Shown in pieces: positions 50,480-64,000 of a DNA stretch of 64,000 nucleotides; position 1 is the first letter of the stretch, and each line of letters starts with the position of its first letter. The position numbers were made by a program, and so were the translations under genes. The notes under the pieces are model-generated. The model saw only the letters and a program-made list of their open reading frames with translations. It did not search any database and was not told the DNA's origin. The stretch is from Nissolia schottii (Eukaryota > Streptophyta > Magnoliopsida > Fabales > Fabaceae). The stretch is from contig QANU01057090.1 in the NCBI GenBank assembly GCA_003254905.1, positions 164,398 to 228,397 on the forward strand, in the 5' to 3' direction.

Positions 50480-51245
50480 ATAAATGAAGTAAGAATCCCA
50501 ACTTCACAAACATGGAGCCATCAATGTTCACCATATTGAAGACGAAGGAAGACAATATGCACACATTTTGAAGACAATAGGAGACAATATGCAAACATGT
50601 TCATCAATGTTCACATTTTGGCAAACATGCACCACATCAATGTTCATATTCATGTCTTCAAAAATGTTGAAGATAAAGGAACACAGCAGGAAAACATTTG
50701 TGTAAGAACGAAGTAAAGAAGCTGAGGTTTAAGATGAAGGAACACAAATCTTTACCTTGTGACGACGCTTGTTGATATGCAACCTTGTGAGGACAGAATA
50801 TGATGATTTGTTGCTTCTGCTGGAGAAACACAAAACTGAAGGTGAGCACAATGAGATGGGAAGGAAACCGTGAGGGTAAATGAAGTAAGAATCCCAACTT
50901 GACAAACATGCAAACATCAATGTTCACCATCTTGAAGATGAAGGAAGACAATATGCACACATTTTGAAGTTAAAGCAAAAATTATAATTTTGAAGATGAA
51001 GGAAAACAAACTTGACAAACATTCCCAACATCAATGTTCATAACCATGTTAGGAAAAATTTTGAAGATAAAGGAACATAATATTGTAAAGTAGGTGAGGT
51101 TTAAGATGAAGGAACACAAATCTTTTACCTTATGATGATGCTCACAATATGGCACCAGCTGAGGGGCACAATATAATGATTTGTTGCTTCTATTAGTGAA
51201 ACACAAAACTGAAGGTGAGCATAATGAGAGGGGAGCAAAACGTGA
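50480..51245. repeat. Long direct repeats (period 372-395 bp) in the Helitron 5' region
   Basis: AAGTAAGAATCCCAACTT and GACAATATGCACACATTTTG occur in the same order near 50490-50575 and near 50885-50970. GAGGTTTAAGATGAAGGAAC and GATTTGTTGCTTCT followed by AAACACAAAACTGAAGGTGA occur near 50724-50850 and 51096-51215. Two overlapping units of nearly 400 bp lie directly upstream of the RPA-like gene and would include its promoter. Confidence 0.75.
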
Positions 51246-51411
51246 GGGTCATGTGAGGGCGGGTTTGGGCAGGAAAAAATTGAACAAAAGAGTGACACGT
51301 GTCTATTCCATCTGTGGGCCCACGGTGCAGATTGCCAACTTTTATTATATAAATATAGAAGATATAGATATAGATAGATATAGATAACCACCTGCATCAT
51401 GTATACTGAAC

Positions 51412-51525
51412 TGGGCCGGATGAACAAAAATTAAAGATGTACATAGCTCAGTGGGTCATGAAGCCCATAGGCCCAGTGGGCTTCACAAAAAACAATGTTC
51501 TTTACACCCTTTCGCGAAACCCTAA
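51412..51525 (+). promoter_or_regulatory. SmF promoter: site II motifs and telobox
   Basis: Four TGGGCY-type site II motifs are present: TGGGCC 51412-51417, complement of TGGGCT 51462-51467, complement of TGGGCC 51470-51475, and TGGGCT 51477-51482. They precede a telobox AAACCCTAA (51517-51525), about 100 bp from the start codon. Site II plus telobox is the usual promoter type of plant ribosomal, splicing and cell-proliferation genes. The proposed Helitron ends 28 bp before the first motif. Confidence 0.75.
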
Positions 51526-51624
51526 TTACCGCTTCAAGCTGAAGCCAGAGAGCACAGAGGAGAGAGCCTTTGCCGTCGTTGCTGCTTTTCTGCTCTTTCG
51601 ATCTCCTCCTCCTTCCTTTCTGCG

Positions 51625-53965
51625 ATGGCCGTGAGTAACTTCCTCTTTCATAGATTTATCATCATATACTCCATATTCCGTTAACTCAGATATTTCAATC
51701 CTGTCTTTTCTGTACGATTTACCGTTTCAGAAAAAAAAGGTTGATAAGAAGAAGAATGTGAACCAATTCATTCGCTTAATCATTGCGTGTGAGGGTTATG
51801 AAGTGTGATTAGATACACCTTGTTTTGTAATTTGCGTTTTTCCATTTTTTTTTCCATGTTTCGCAGACTATACCAGTAAACCCTAAGCCTTTCTTGAACA
51901 ATTTGACTGGGAAACCTGTTATCGTGAAGTTGAAGTGGGGAATGGAGTACAAAGGTATGCTCATTTTTTATCCTTCAATGTTTTTTATATTGTTATATCA
52001 CAGTTTGTTTCATGATTCCATGGAATTAGCATGGATTTTAATCATCTAGTTATTTGCATTTTTCTTTTCAGGTTATCTTGTTTCAGTTGATTCCTATATG
52101 AACTTGCAGGTGCATTTCTAAATTAACGTTCCTGGATAATTTACATAAATACTCAAATACTGATTGTAATGGAAACGGATATGTTTAATTAAAATAAATC
52201 CTATTATTCCAATATTCCAAATCTTATATGAAGATGATGAAAAAAAAATGAGAAATCCACTGAGTTGGAATCCCATTCTAACTAAGGATTCTTGTGGTTC
52301 CGGAGGATCCAGCTAAAGGAGAACCGGGAATGGAGAGCTTTCCCCCCTTTTCCGCCAAGTTGTTCAAGAATAGTGGCGTTGAGTTTCTCGACCCTTTGCC
52401 GTAGGATTAGTTAGTTCTATTTCTCAATGGGGACAAGGGAAGGGGTATAACTTAGCGGTAGAGTGTCACCTTGATGTGGTGGAAGTCATTAGTTCGAGCC
52501 TGATTATCTGTAAACCCAAGAAAATCCATGGACCGACCCCATTGTCTCCACCCCGTAGGAACTACGAGATCACCCCAAGGACACCTTTTGGCATCCAGGG
52601 GTCGTGGACCGACCATGGATCAAAAAGCGGAACGCATTAGCTATCTGCTCTCAGGTTGGACAATAAGGGTCGGAGGCTACAACAATGGTCAAAGAGCCTA
52701 ACATAGCTAAGTTAATAGATAATTGAGCATGCCATGAAGTTGTTAGGATCTCATAGAGACCTTTATGACCTTGGCCTGTAAATGGACCTTTATGGGCCTC
52801 TAAAATATCTTTTATACCATGACCAATCCCCCAGTTGGTCTTATACATGTGACCGGCTATCAGGAAAAGAATTGCAATAGCTAAATGATGGTGTGCAATA
52901 TCAGTGCCAGTTACTGGATGGGGAAGTCGGAATAGGAGAGCACTCATCTTGGGGTGGGCTTACTACTTAGATGCTTTCAGTAGTTATCCGCTTTGCACTT
53001 GGCTACAACTCTCACACACTCCCTTTCCAAAAAAAACCAATACACCGAGCACTACACTTAGATTTATTAGATTTGTGGATTTTCTTAGTTGCTGACATTA
53101 TTATTTTGGATATTTGTGGATTTTTCTGTAGCTGGCCAACACTGAAGAGTACATTGAGGGGCAGTTCACTGGAAACTTGGGAGAGATTTTAATTAGGTAC
53201 TTTTCTATCTAAACTTTTGTGTTTGCTAATGGCTTTTCTGTTTTGCTAGCACATGTATATAAATTTTCATTGTGGTGATTAATATGTCGTAAAACTGATG
53301 TCAACATTAGACTAGATTTTTGTTGTATCTAGCTGGTAAAATCTGTTTTTAACTCTCTGCTTTGTAGCATTTTTCATGAGACAAGATAGTGTGATTTATG
53401 GTTTCTGAATGATGGTATTACCTCAATTGGTTGTGATTCTCAACATTATGGTCTTTAAATACTGCCTTTTCTCTTCTTTCAAATATATGAATGTCATTAG
53501 ATATTTTTCTTAATCATATGATAGCTACGGACCTAAGGTGTTCAGAATAATTCAATTGGACATTTTATCAACCCCCAAAAGAAGTTGTATGACCCAGACA
53601 TACTCTGGCTTTGTTTGGAGGTGCTTACTTGAATGATGCTGTCACTTGTCAATGGTGATTCATGGCTTTACTATCATCCTTGTATTTGTACATTGAGAAA
53701 GCACGAGAGCTTGATCTAGAGTTATGGTATCTGGGTTGAGCTGTTGAGGCTATCATGTGTGTTTTTAATGGCAAAACAAAATCTTTCAAGTTTGTTTGAT
53801 TATTTGATTTGGTTGCTGTGATCTCTTTTAAGAGTATTGGACTAAACTTCTTAAATGGAATAGTTAAGACTTCCTTCATTGCTTGGTTTGACTAGATGTA
53901 ACAATGTTCTCTACCTGCGCGGAGTGCCTGAAGATGAAGAAATAGAAGATGCCGCAGAAGATTAG
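51625..53965 (+). CDS. SMF: Small nuclear ribonucleoprotein F (SmF), 5 exons
   Basis: Coding exons are 51625-51630 (ATGGCC only), 51867-51954, 52072-52109, 53132-53196 and 53896-53965. All have GT-AG borders and join to 88 codons plus stop. The protein starts [20 protein letters not shown]. It shows Sm1 ([23 protein letters not shown]) and Sm2 ([16 protein letters not shown]), then the acidic tail of SmF. SmF is one of seven Sm proteins forming the ring on U1, U2, U4 and U5 snRNAs, needed for snRNP assembly and splicing in the nucleus. Its length equals the plant SmF norm. The six-base first coding exon is unusual but consistent. Intron 3 (52110-53131) holds a plastid DNA insertion that leaves the splice sites intact. 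Confidence 0.95.
52441..52512 (+). pseudogene. trnV: Plastid-derived trnV-GAC copy
   Basis: The 72-nt sequence follows plastid tRNA-Val(GAC) closely: D-arm AGCGGTAGAGTG, T-arm AGTTCGAGCCTGA. The anticodon region reads TTGATGT where the plastid gene has TTGACGT, and the acceptor stem has mismatches. It is not expected to make a working tRNA. It belongs to the NUPT in SmF intron 3. Confidence 0.8.
52660..52933 (-). pseudogene. psaA: psaA fragment (plastid photosystem I subunit)
   Basis: An open stretch reads [20 protein letters not shown], then [17 protein letters not shown], then [16 protein letters not shown] and [12 protein letters not shown]. This is an internal part of the PsaA photosystem I core protein. 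The frame then leaves homology. A short deletion near PVTG is likely. Only about 90 of about 750 residues are present, so it is non-functional. The preserved frame suggests a fairly recent transfer. Confidence 0.85.
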
Positions 53966-54657
53966 AATGAGAAAAGCTTCTCATTGTCATTATAACATTA
54001 GAACTCTAATGTTTACTGTTAATGTATCTTCACCTAAATTCAGATTTTGTGCATTTATCTGTAGAGATTTGGATCAATGATGAACTCACTAGCGAATAGG
54101 ATGCCTATGTTAAAGTTGTTCACATATCTTGATATTTTACTTTCTTTGATTTCCAAGCCTTCATATAAAGTCCTTTGTTATGTTTATGGTAACTAAATTA
54201 TGATTTTCAAGACTGCGGTGTGGTTTTTTCCTACAAGTGGAGCTTCAGTCTCATACTGCTTTCGGTTTCGTTGTCCAAAGTCCAAACCCTTGTCATGCTT
54301 TCTTTGAGTAACTTCACATCTTCCTTGTGCCCTCAAGCAGTTAAACATTGTTAGCTTTTCCCTATTGTTTTATATGTCATAAAAAATGATTGGCTTTACA
54401 TTAACTACTTCAACATTCTTATATGTGGCATAATTGGAAGTTTACCAACATTAAAACTAAGAATGTTTTTTTAAAAAATATAAATTGTATGATATTCTAA
54501 TTCATTACGAGAATTCATTGGAAAAAATTAGAGCTATTCTTGTTCCTTTGTGTAAATGGACAACATAGCATTTTCACATTTTCAGTAAATTATGTATATT
54601 TACCTATTTTTGTACTCATCTTTCAAGTTATAACCATTCGTGCACCAACATAAGAAG
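53966..54657. other. SmF 3' UTR and flank, no further gene
   Basis: The first 200-300 bases are the likely 3' UTR. CAAGTTATAACCATTCG at 54624 and AAGTTATAACCATGG at 54656 are a short direct repeat beside the next element. Confidence 0.4.
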
Positions 54658-54667
54658 TTATAACCAT

Positions 54668-55326
54668 GGTTTTGAAAATCGGATTGGTTGGTCCAATCGG
54701 TTGAAATGAGAATTGGATTCCTGTTCAGTTTGGTTTGCACTTCAAAACTTCTATGCCAACACAAAAAATATACTATTTCGTATTTCAAAACAAAATTACT
54801 CATTAAAATAGATCTCATGTATCAATTATCACATTTTCTTTCAAAATCTTCTTTCTCCCTGTAACATGATTGTGATAGAATGGGATTGTGATGAAGGTTG
54901 GAGTAAAGAAAAATTAATTTTGTACTTTATTATATAAAAAATCATGTAATTGGGTCATTAGGGCGGGTATTGGGTTTTAATAGTGAAACCCGATACCTGA
55001 TCTGATTAAAATCGAATTCTTAAAAATTACCCAAAATAACCTAATGACCCGACCTGAAAATATTAATTTGGGTTGAGTCAGGTCATCGGGGTGACTCAGA
55101 CTCATGTGCAGCTCTACAACTAACACAAGAACCAGTGGGAATTGATTAAAACTAGCTAAAATTCGTGAATCGGGTTGGTTAAAGCAGGATTGATTCCTTT
55201 ATTTTTTACTTTTCCAAATTACAAATTAAAAAAAATTAATTTTTTTTATTAATTTTGATGTAATGTAATAATGTACAAATATTATATAAAATGTGATTTT
55301 TATTTATTATATAGAATATAATTAAT

Positions 55327-55372
<46 letters not shown>

Positions 55373-55484
55373 TAAATAATAAATATATATTTTTATTAGA
55401 CCCCAGTTGAACTCTAGTTCAACCAATTAAATCTCTGAACACCTACCTCAACTTTGATGTCCAGTTCGATTTTCTTACCTTTCG
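54668..55484. mobile_element. 817-bp inverted-repeat DNA element, AT-rich
   Basis: The left end is GGTTTTGAAAATCGGATTGG. The right end in reverse contains GGTAAGAAAATCGAACTGG. The flanks are TTATAACCAT (54658-54667) and TTATAACTAT (55485-55494), agreeing at 9 of 10 bases, consistent with a long target duplication. The inside is non-coding, with GGGT/ACCC words (54960-55100) and a (TA)n run (55328-55368). The class is uncertain, probably Mutator- or hAT-like. Confidence 0.5.
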
Positions 55485-55577
55485 TTATAACTATTCAAAT
55501 AAAGATAATTTTGCTAAACAGTTCTAATGAAGTTATAATTCTAGCTTTGTTTTAAAATTACTATAGGTTACTGAAAC

Positions 55578-57382
55578 GATACTAGTACTAGAGGCAACAC
55601 AGGTATTGATACCCTTCGTATACTATGCAGACTTGGTTTCTCCCAATGCAGGTGTGTGATTTTATTGATAGAATTGCTCGAAGTTTCCTCTGGGGTTCTA
55701 TTGAGGAGAGGCGTCACATGAGTCTAGTCACCCAGGATTCTACCTGTAAACCGAAGCTCGAAGGCGGTCTCGGCCTCCGTCAAGCTCGAATGTCTAATAT
55801 AGCTTTTCTGGAGAAGCTTGGCTGGGGTCTCATTGCCAAGAAAGACTCTCTTTGGGCCCAAGTCTCGAGGGGCAAGTATAGATGTGGGGATGGTATCATT
55901 CCTGAGGTGAAGCCTAAGACTAACCAATCGAATGTTTGGAAAGGTATTACAAAATCTTGGCAACATATTCAAGACAATATTATTTGGCGCGTGGGCAATA
56001 GGAACACCTTCAGATTTTGGAGAGATCATTGGATTACTGGATACCCTTCACTAGAGGTTCATGCTTTAATTTCTTTATTTGATTCCAACCTTGCTCTCTG
56101 TGTGTCCCATTTTGTGGAGGTTGAAGGTCAATGGGATTGGGCTCGCATTTGCACTCTCCTGCCTGGTATCATCTATAATCTGGTGGCAGTAATCCATCCC
56201 TTTCCCCAGTCTAGGCGACGACTATGTTGCTTGGGCTCCTGACCATGACAACTCTTTCTCTATAAAATTATCTTATTCTATTTTAGCGGGTGATGATTCT
56301 CGACACACCACAAACCCTCTGTTCAACCTGATTTGGAATTGAAAGGGAGTAGAGCGAGTTAAATCTTTCCTCTGGAGAAGCTTTACTAACCAATGTTAAT
56401 CGTGTGAGTCGGCATATATCCTCGGATAACTCCTGTCCCGTTGCTCTAATTCTATCCTAGAAACTATCCTACATGCCCTTAGAGACTGTGAGGTGGTTTC
56501 AAGATTTTGGAAATGGTTGATACATCCTTCTTGCTGACAAAGATTCTTTGAGGCTTCCCTTCATAACTGACTCTTAGAGAACTTGAAGCAGGGTTATTGC
56601 TTTGGTTGGAATGGAGATCAGGATTGGCACATTGTGTTTGGTTTGACTCTCCATTATCTATGGTTTGTTCGTAACGACTTTATCTTTAATAACTCCTCTC
56701 CGAGCATTAGTGATCTTTGGTTTTCTTTCGGTTTGAGACTTAAGTATTACTCCCTCCCGGTCCATATGAATCTTGTTCCTAATACCTCCTCTACCTCTAC
56801 AGATCACTTGGTTCATTGGTTTTTCCCGTTGCCAGGTTGGGTGGTAGCAAATTGTGATGGGTTTGTAATAAATTCTAGCAGTGCAGGTTGCGGGGGTTTG
56901 ATCAGAGATGAGGCAGAGAGTTTTGTTATAGGTTTCTCCGCAAAATTGGGTATGACTTCTATTACCTTAGTTGAGATCTGGGGTATCTTACATGTGCTAA
57001 CTGCTGCTTGGCGTGGTGGATTCCTGCTGGTGCAGATAGACTGCGACTCTCAAAGTGCTATTAAGTTAATTCAGTCTTGCCATAATCATTTGCATCCGAC
57101 TTTCCCCATCATAGCTCGTATTCACACTCTGTTAGCTAAGGATTGGGTGGTACACATTTAACATGTTTTCAGGGAAGCCAATTGTGTTGCTGATAGTCTT
57201 GTTCATTTGAGTCACAATCTCTCTTCCTTTGAAGTCTCTTGGTTTGATACAGCTCCTGCAATTGCTGGCCTGTTGCTTTTGATTGATTTGATGCAAATTG
57301 CGTGGCCTCGTGGGGACTAATTTTTCTTCTTTTTTTTTCCTTTTGGATTTTGACCCCACTATCTACCAAAAAAAGAGAGAGA
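55578..57382 (+). mobile_element. 5'-truncated LINE (non-LTR retrotransposon) relic
   Basis: It begins inside the C-terminal part of a LINE reverse transcriptase (MQTWFLPMQVCDFIDRIARS, then GGLGLRQARMSNIAFLEKLG). A zf-RVT-like segment follows (WRVGNRNTFRFWRDHW, later DNSFSIKLSYSIL). A second frame from 56583 holds the RNase H-like domain (WVVANCDGF, GCGGLIRDEAESFV, VQIDCDSQSAIKLIQ, FREANCVADSL). Frameshifts and stops between 56242 and 56583 and at 57159 inactivate it. An A-rich tail (AAAAAAAGAGAGAGAG) follows at 57367-57382. The 5' truncation is typical of LINE insertion. Confidence 0.85.
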
Positions 57383-57431
57383 GTTTTATCCTCATAATGC
57401 TAATTTGATTTGAGGCAAATTATATTTAATT

Positions 57432-57472
<41 letters not shown>

Positions 57473-59516
57473 GAAAAATTAGAAATTGGTAGCCATTTTT
57501 TTCCCTTCCTAATATCATTGCAAATCATGTTCATGGTTAGGTAAGGATTGAGACTAATTTGCGCAATGTTAGGCCAGTCATAACTCAATATTTTGCTTAC
57601 CAAAAAGGAAAAGGGTCCATCCACATTGTTTTGTGGCTTAAACTTGTTGGCATGTTAACACACGTGGATGGTATTAATTTCAGTGATGTTGGTATGAATG
57701 TTTGGTCGTTCTTTTTTTTCTTCATTGTTTAGTGGGTGCGCTGTATGTAGAATCCTCTAGCAACTTCGGCAGTTTTCGACTTGATTATTGATTGTTAACA
57801 AAATTTGGTGCGAAAGCTTGAGGGATAATTAAAATTGGTAATTTGAAAGACGCTATATATTTATTTAGACTAGCATAGAGATGAAAAGATTTTGAACATA
57901 TGAAGTTCTAACTTCTAATAGATTTCACTTAAATTACAGCAGATATCATTTTTATTCACATCAATGTAACCAGGCTCGGATTGTTTTACTATCATTTGTT
58001 CACAGGGCTTGATGTTTGGTATCATAGATTTTTCTTATGGTAAAGAGGGTTGAAGAAATTGATAAAATTGTTGAACCAAACTAAATTAATGTGGTTGATG
58101 ACCTAATGCTGCATCGCGGCAGCACCTACTCTCAATTATTAATTGTCATCATTACAACTGTGGAATAACGCAATTGAATTACTCTTTGTATTATATACCT
58201 ATTGTGCTTTCGTAAACCTCAGGCTCAGTCTTCTCATTTAATTTGGAGAGCCACAGATGCACGTTATTTCAAATATAATCATAGAACTAGGAATTGGAGT
58301 TCCATTTGTCCACGTGAATATAAACGTATTTGGCAGCAAAGGTATCGTCCCATCCACTTGTTCCTTTCATTTTGCAAGAAGGGAAAACAAATCTATGACA
58401 TTTGTTTTATCTAGTTATAACTTACAGGGACACAATTCCAATTCCACCAATCCATATCTAGTTAGTCTACAAGTTCTCCTCTGATCAGGCCACTTTCCCT
58501 CTCATATCATTGTTTCTGTTTTAAAATGAAAATAGAGAGATCCTTATATAAATTGTATACTCAATAAAAATTAACAATTATCAATATAATAATTCTCTCT
58601 TTATACATCTGTTCGATTACAAGTAAAATAAAATTTAATTCAGTTTTGGTATCAAAAAATTAAAAGTAAGCCGAAAATATCAGGTTGTAGGCGAACCTAC
58701 CACCCACACGTGATGCTAACAAGGAGTAAGAGCAAACAGCTGGGACTCGGGAAGGCAAGTTCTAGAACCTAAAAAATAAGAGAGTATTCAATACATTTAC
58801 TATTATATTAAATATTTTAATATTTTAATTACTTAAAAAGTACTAGTATTTTTTTAATATATATTAGTATATTAAATCTTTTACTTTTCATTGCGACTCC
58901 TTTATTTTTATTTAAGTTTATTATCAGTTTAAAGTAATTTTACAATACTATCATATCAACACACGACATGTTATAAATTTCGGTTTTTTTCATTGAACTT
59001 GTTATTATTGTATGGATCAAACTATACTTGAATATGAAATATAAATTGAAGATGATTCAGTTCTGATTCGTACGGAAAAAAATTTATGCATAAAGCGATA
59101 CTTCAAATCTAATACTAAAAATTTAGGAAACATAATGGCTTCGTTATACAAACATTTCTTTTATGGTGCCATACAAATACAGGATATTGTCCCGGTCTCT
59201 GAACCTTTCCTTACAGGTTCATACAATTACAAGAAATCTAAAGGAACATAGTCTAGTGTATAAACAAAGTATATAAGTTACACGAATAAAAAAAGAATCC
59301 ATTCAAAATATAGTGAAAAAGAATCATAGGAACTAATGGGGATGGCAACAGAGAGAATCCCCCTCCCCCCCCCCCTCTTTTGAGGGCACTAATGGAAGGC
59401 GTCGCAAATAGGTCCCTCCCAATGTCTTCAACACACAATTAAAGTCCTCTTTAAGCGAATTTTATAGTACTTTTTATTATCATCCTTCTATCCTCCATGG
59501 CTTACAAGCAGAATCA
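57383..59516. other. AT-rich intergenic DNA and reductase 3' UTR
   Basis: It contains a (TA)n run (57436-57469) and two overlapping domain-free ORFs at 58202-58484. The last few hundred bases before 59516 are probably the 3' UTR of the minus-strand reductase. Confidence 0.45.
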
Positions 59517-63964
<4,448 letters not shown>

Positions 63965-64000
63965 CTGATAAATAGCGTAATCAGTGAAACTAATCAATCA

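Larger units (their letters stand above)
41574..51384 (-). mobile_element. Helitron of about 9.8 kb carrying RPA1-like and F-box genes
   Basis: On the minus strand the element starts with TCTATATCTATC right after a host A (51385). It soon runs into TATATAATAAAAG, as in plant Helitron 5' ends. It ends with a GC-rich hairpin (41582-41609), then GATTCTAG, followed by a host T (41573). A TC start, hairpin plus CTRR end, insertion between A and T and no target duplication are the Helitron hallmarks. Cargo on the same strand is a replication protein A large-subunit-like gene (47421-50389) and an F-box gene (42172-43328). RPA-like genes are known passengers of plant Helitrons. No Rep/helicase frame was found, so it would need a partner in trans. 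A 140-base gap (45836-45975) lies inside. The element could be two nested ones; a whole-element comparison would settle it. Confidence 0.72.
52250..53007. other. Nuclear plastid DNA insertion (NUPT), chimeric
   Basis: Within SmF intron 3 lie consecutive plastid-like pieces: rRNA-region spacer sequence, trnV-GAC (52441-52512), another rRNA-region piece (AACTACGAGATCACCCCAAG near 52560), part of psaA on the minus strand, and a complement of the 3' part of 23S rRNA (CCACCCCAAGAT complement near 52949-53007). In plastomes psaA lies in the large single-copy region while the others lie in the inverted repeat. The insert is therefore a join of separate fragments or a rearranged copy. Confidence 0.8.

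Noticed and set aside
50480-51245. Repeats upstream of the RPA-like gene considered as a CRISPR-like array
   Set aside because: The units are nearly 400 bp, imperfect and in a plant nuclear context; direct duplication explains them.
52441-52512. Functional tRNA-Val gene
   Set aside because: The plastid-type sequence has a changed anticodon loop and mismatched acceptor stem, and sits inside a plastid DNA insertion in an intron.
58202-58484. Two overlapping 70-75 codon ORFs
   Set aside because: No recognised domain and no neighbouring exons; one frame vaguely resembles retroelement sequence but too weakly to call.

Overview
The window looks like euchromatic nuclear DNA from a dicot, most likely a legume close to soybean. 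The genes have GT-AG introns, the intergenic DNA is very AT-rich, and plant-specific families are present: a non-canonical Aux/IAA, F-box/FBA and an NADPH-cytochrome P450 reductase with many small exons. Transposon relics and one insertion of plastid DNA are also present. The species call is inference; nothing in the sequence names it.

Layout. 1-9 kb: one intronless gene of unknown function (4983-5834, minus) among AT-rich DNA, with two inverted-repeat DNA elements (3259-3817 and 4104-4330). 9-20 kb: three intronless histone H4 genes, all on the minus strand and encoding the same 103-residue protein. All three carry the plant S-phase promoter motifs. H4-2 and H4-3 also share flanking sequence, so this is a tandem segmental duplication. 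The H4-3 coding region has a patch that matches H4-1. 21-27 kb: an RNase H-type LINE relic interrupted by a 5-kb, heavily mutated Ty1/copia element with 224-bp LTRs, non-canonical TA...CA ends and a 5-bp target duplication. 28-32 kb: a six-exon HAD phosphatase of the glycerol-3-phosphatase type, with a truncated inverted-repeat element just upstream. 36-37.3 kb: a two-exon IAA33-type gene.

41.6-51.4 kb is the most notable structure. The ends fit a plant Helitron of about 9.8 kb on the minus strand. The 5' terminus is TC after a host A. The 3' terminus is a GC-rich hairpin 8 nt before CTAG, followed by a host T. Inside lie a multi-exon replication protein A large-subunit-like gene (OB folds and a C-x2-C...C-x2-C zinc domain) and an F-box gene. 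Both are broken by stops or frame changes. No Rep/helicase gene was seen, so the copy is probably non-autonomous. Its 5' end lies about 240 bp upstream of a five-exon SmF spliceosomal gene (51625-53965). That gene has a promoter of site II and telobox motifs, and its third intron carries a chimeric plastid insertion (trnV-GAC, psaA and rRNA-region pieces).

54.6-57.4 kb holds another inverted-repeat element and a 5'-truncated LINE. The last 4.5 kb hold the 3' sixteen exons of NADPH-cytochrome P450 reductase (minus), whose 5' exons lie beyond the window.

The host genes have unrelated housekeeping or regulatory roles: chromatin assembly, splicing, glycerol metabolism, auxin signalling and P450 electron supply. 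They do not form an operon-like system. Exon borders were worked out by hand from GT-AG sites and reading-frame continuity, and no transcript data were available.
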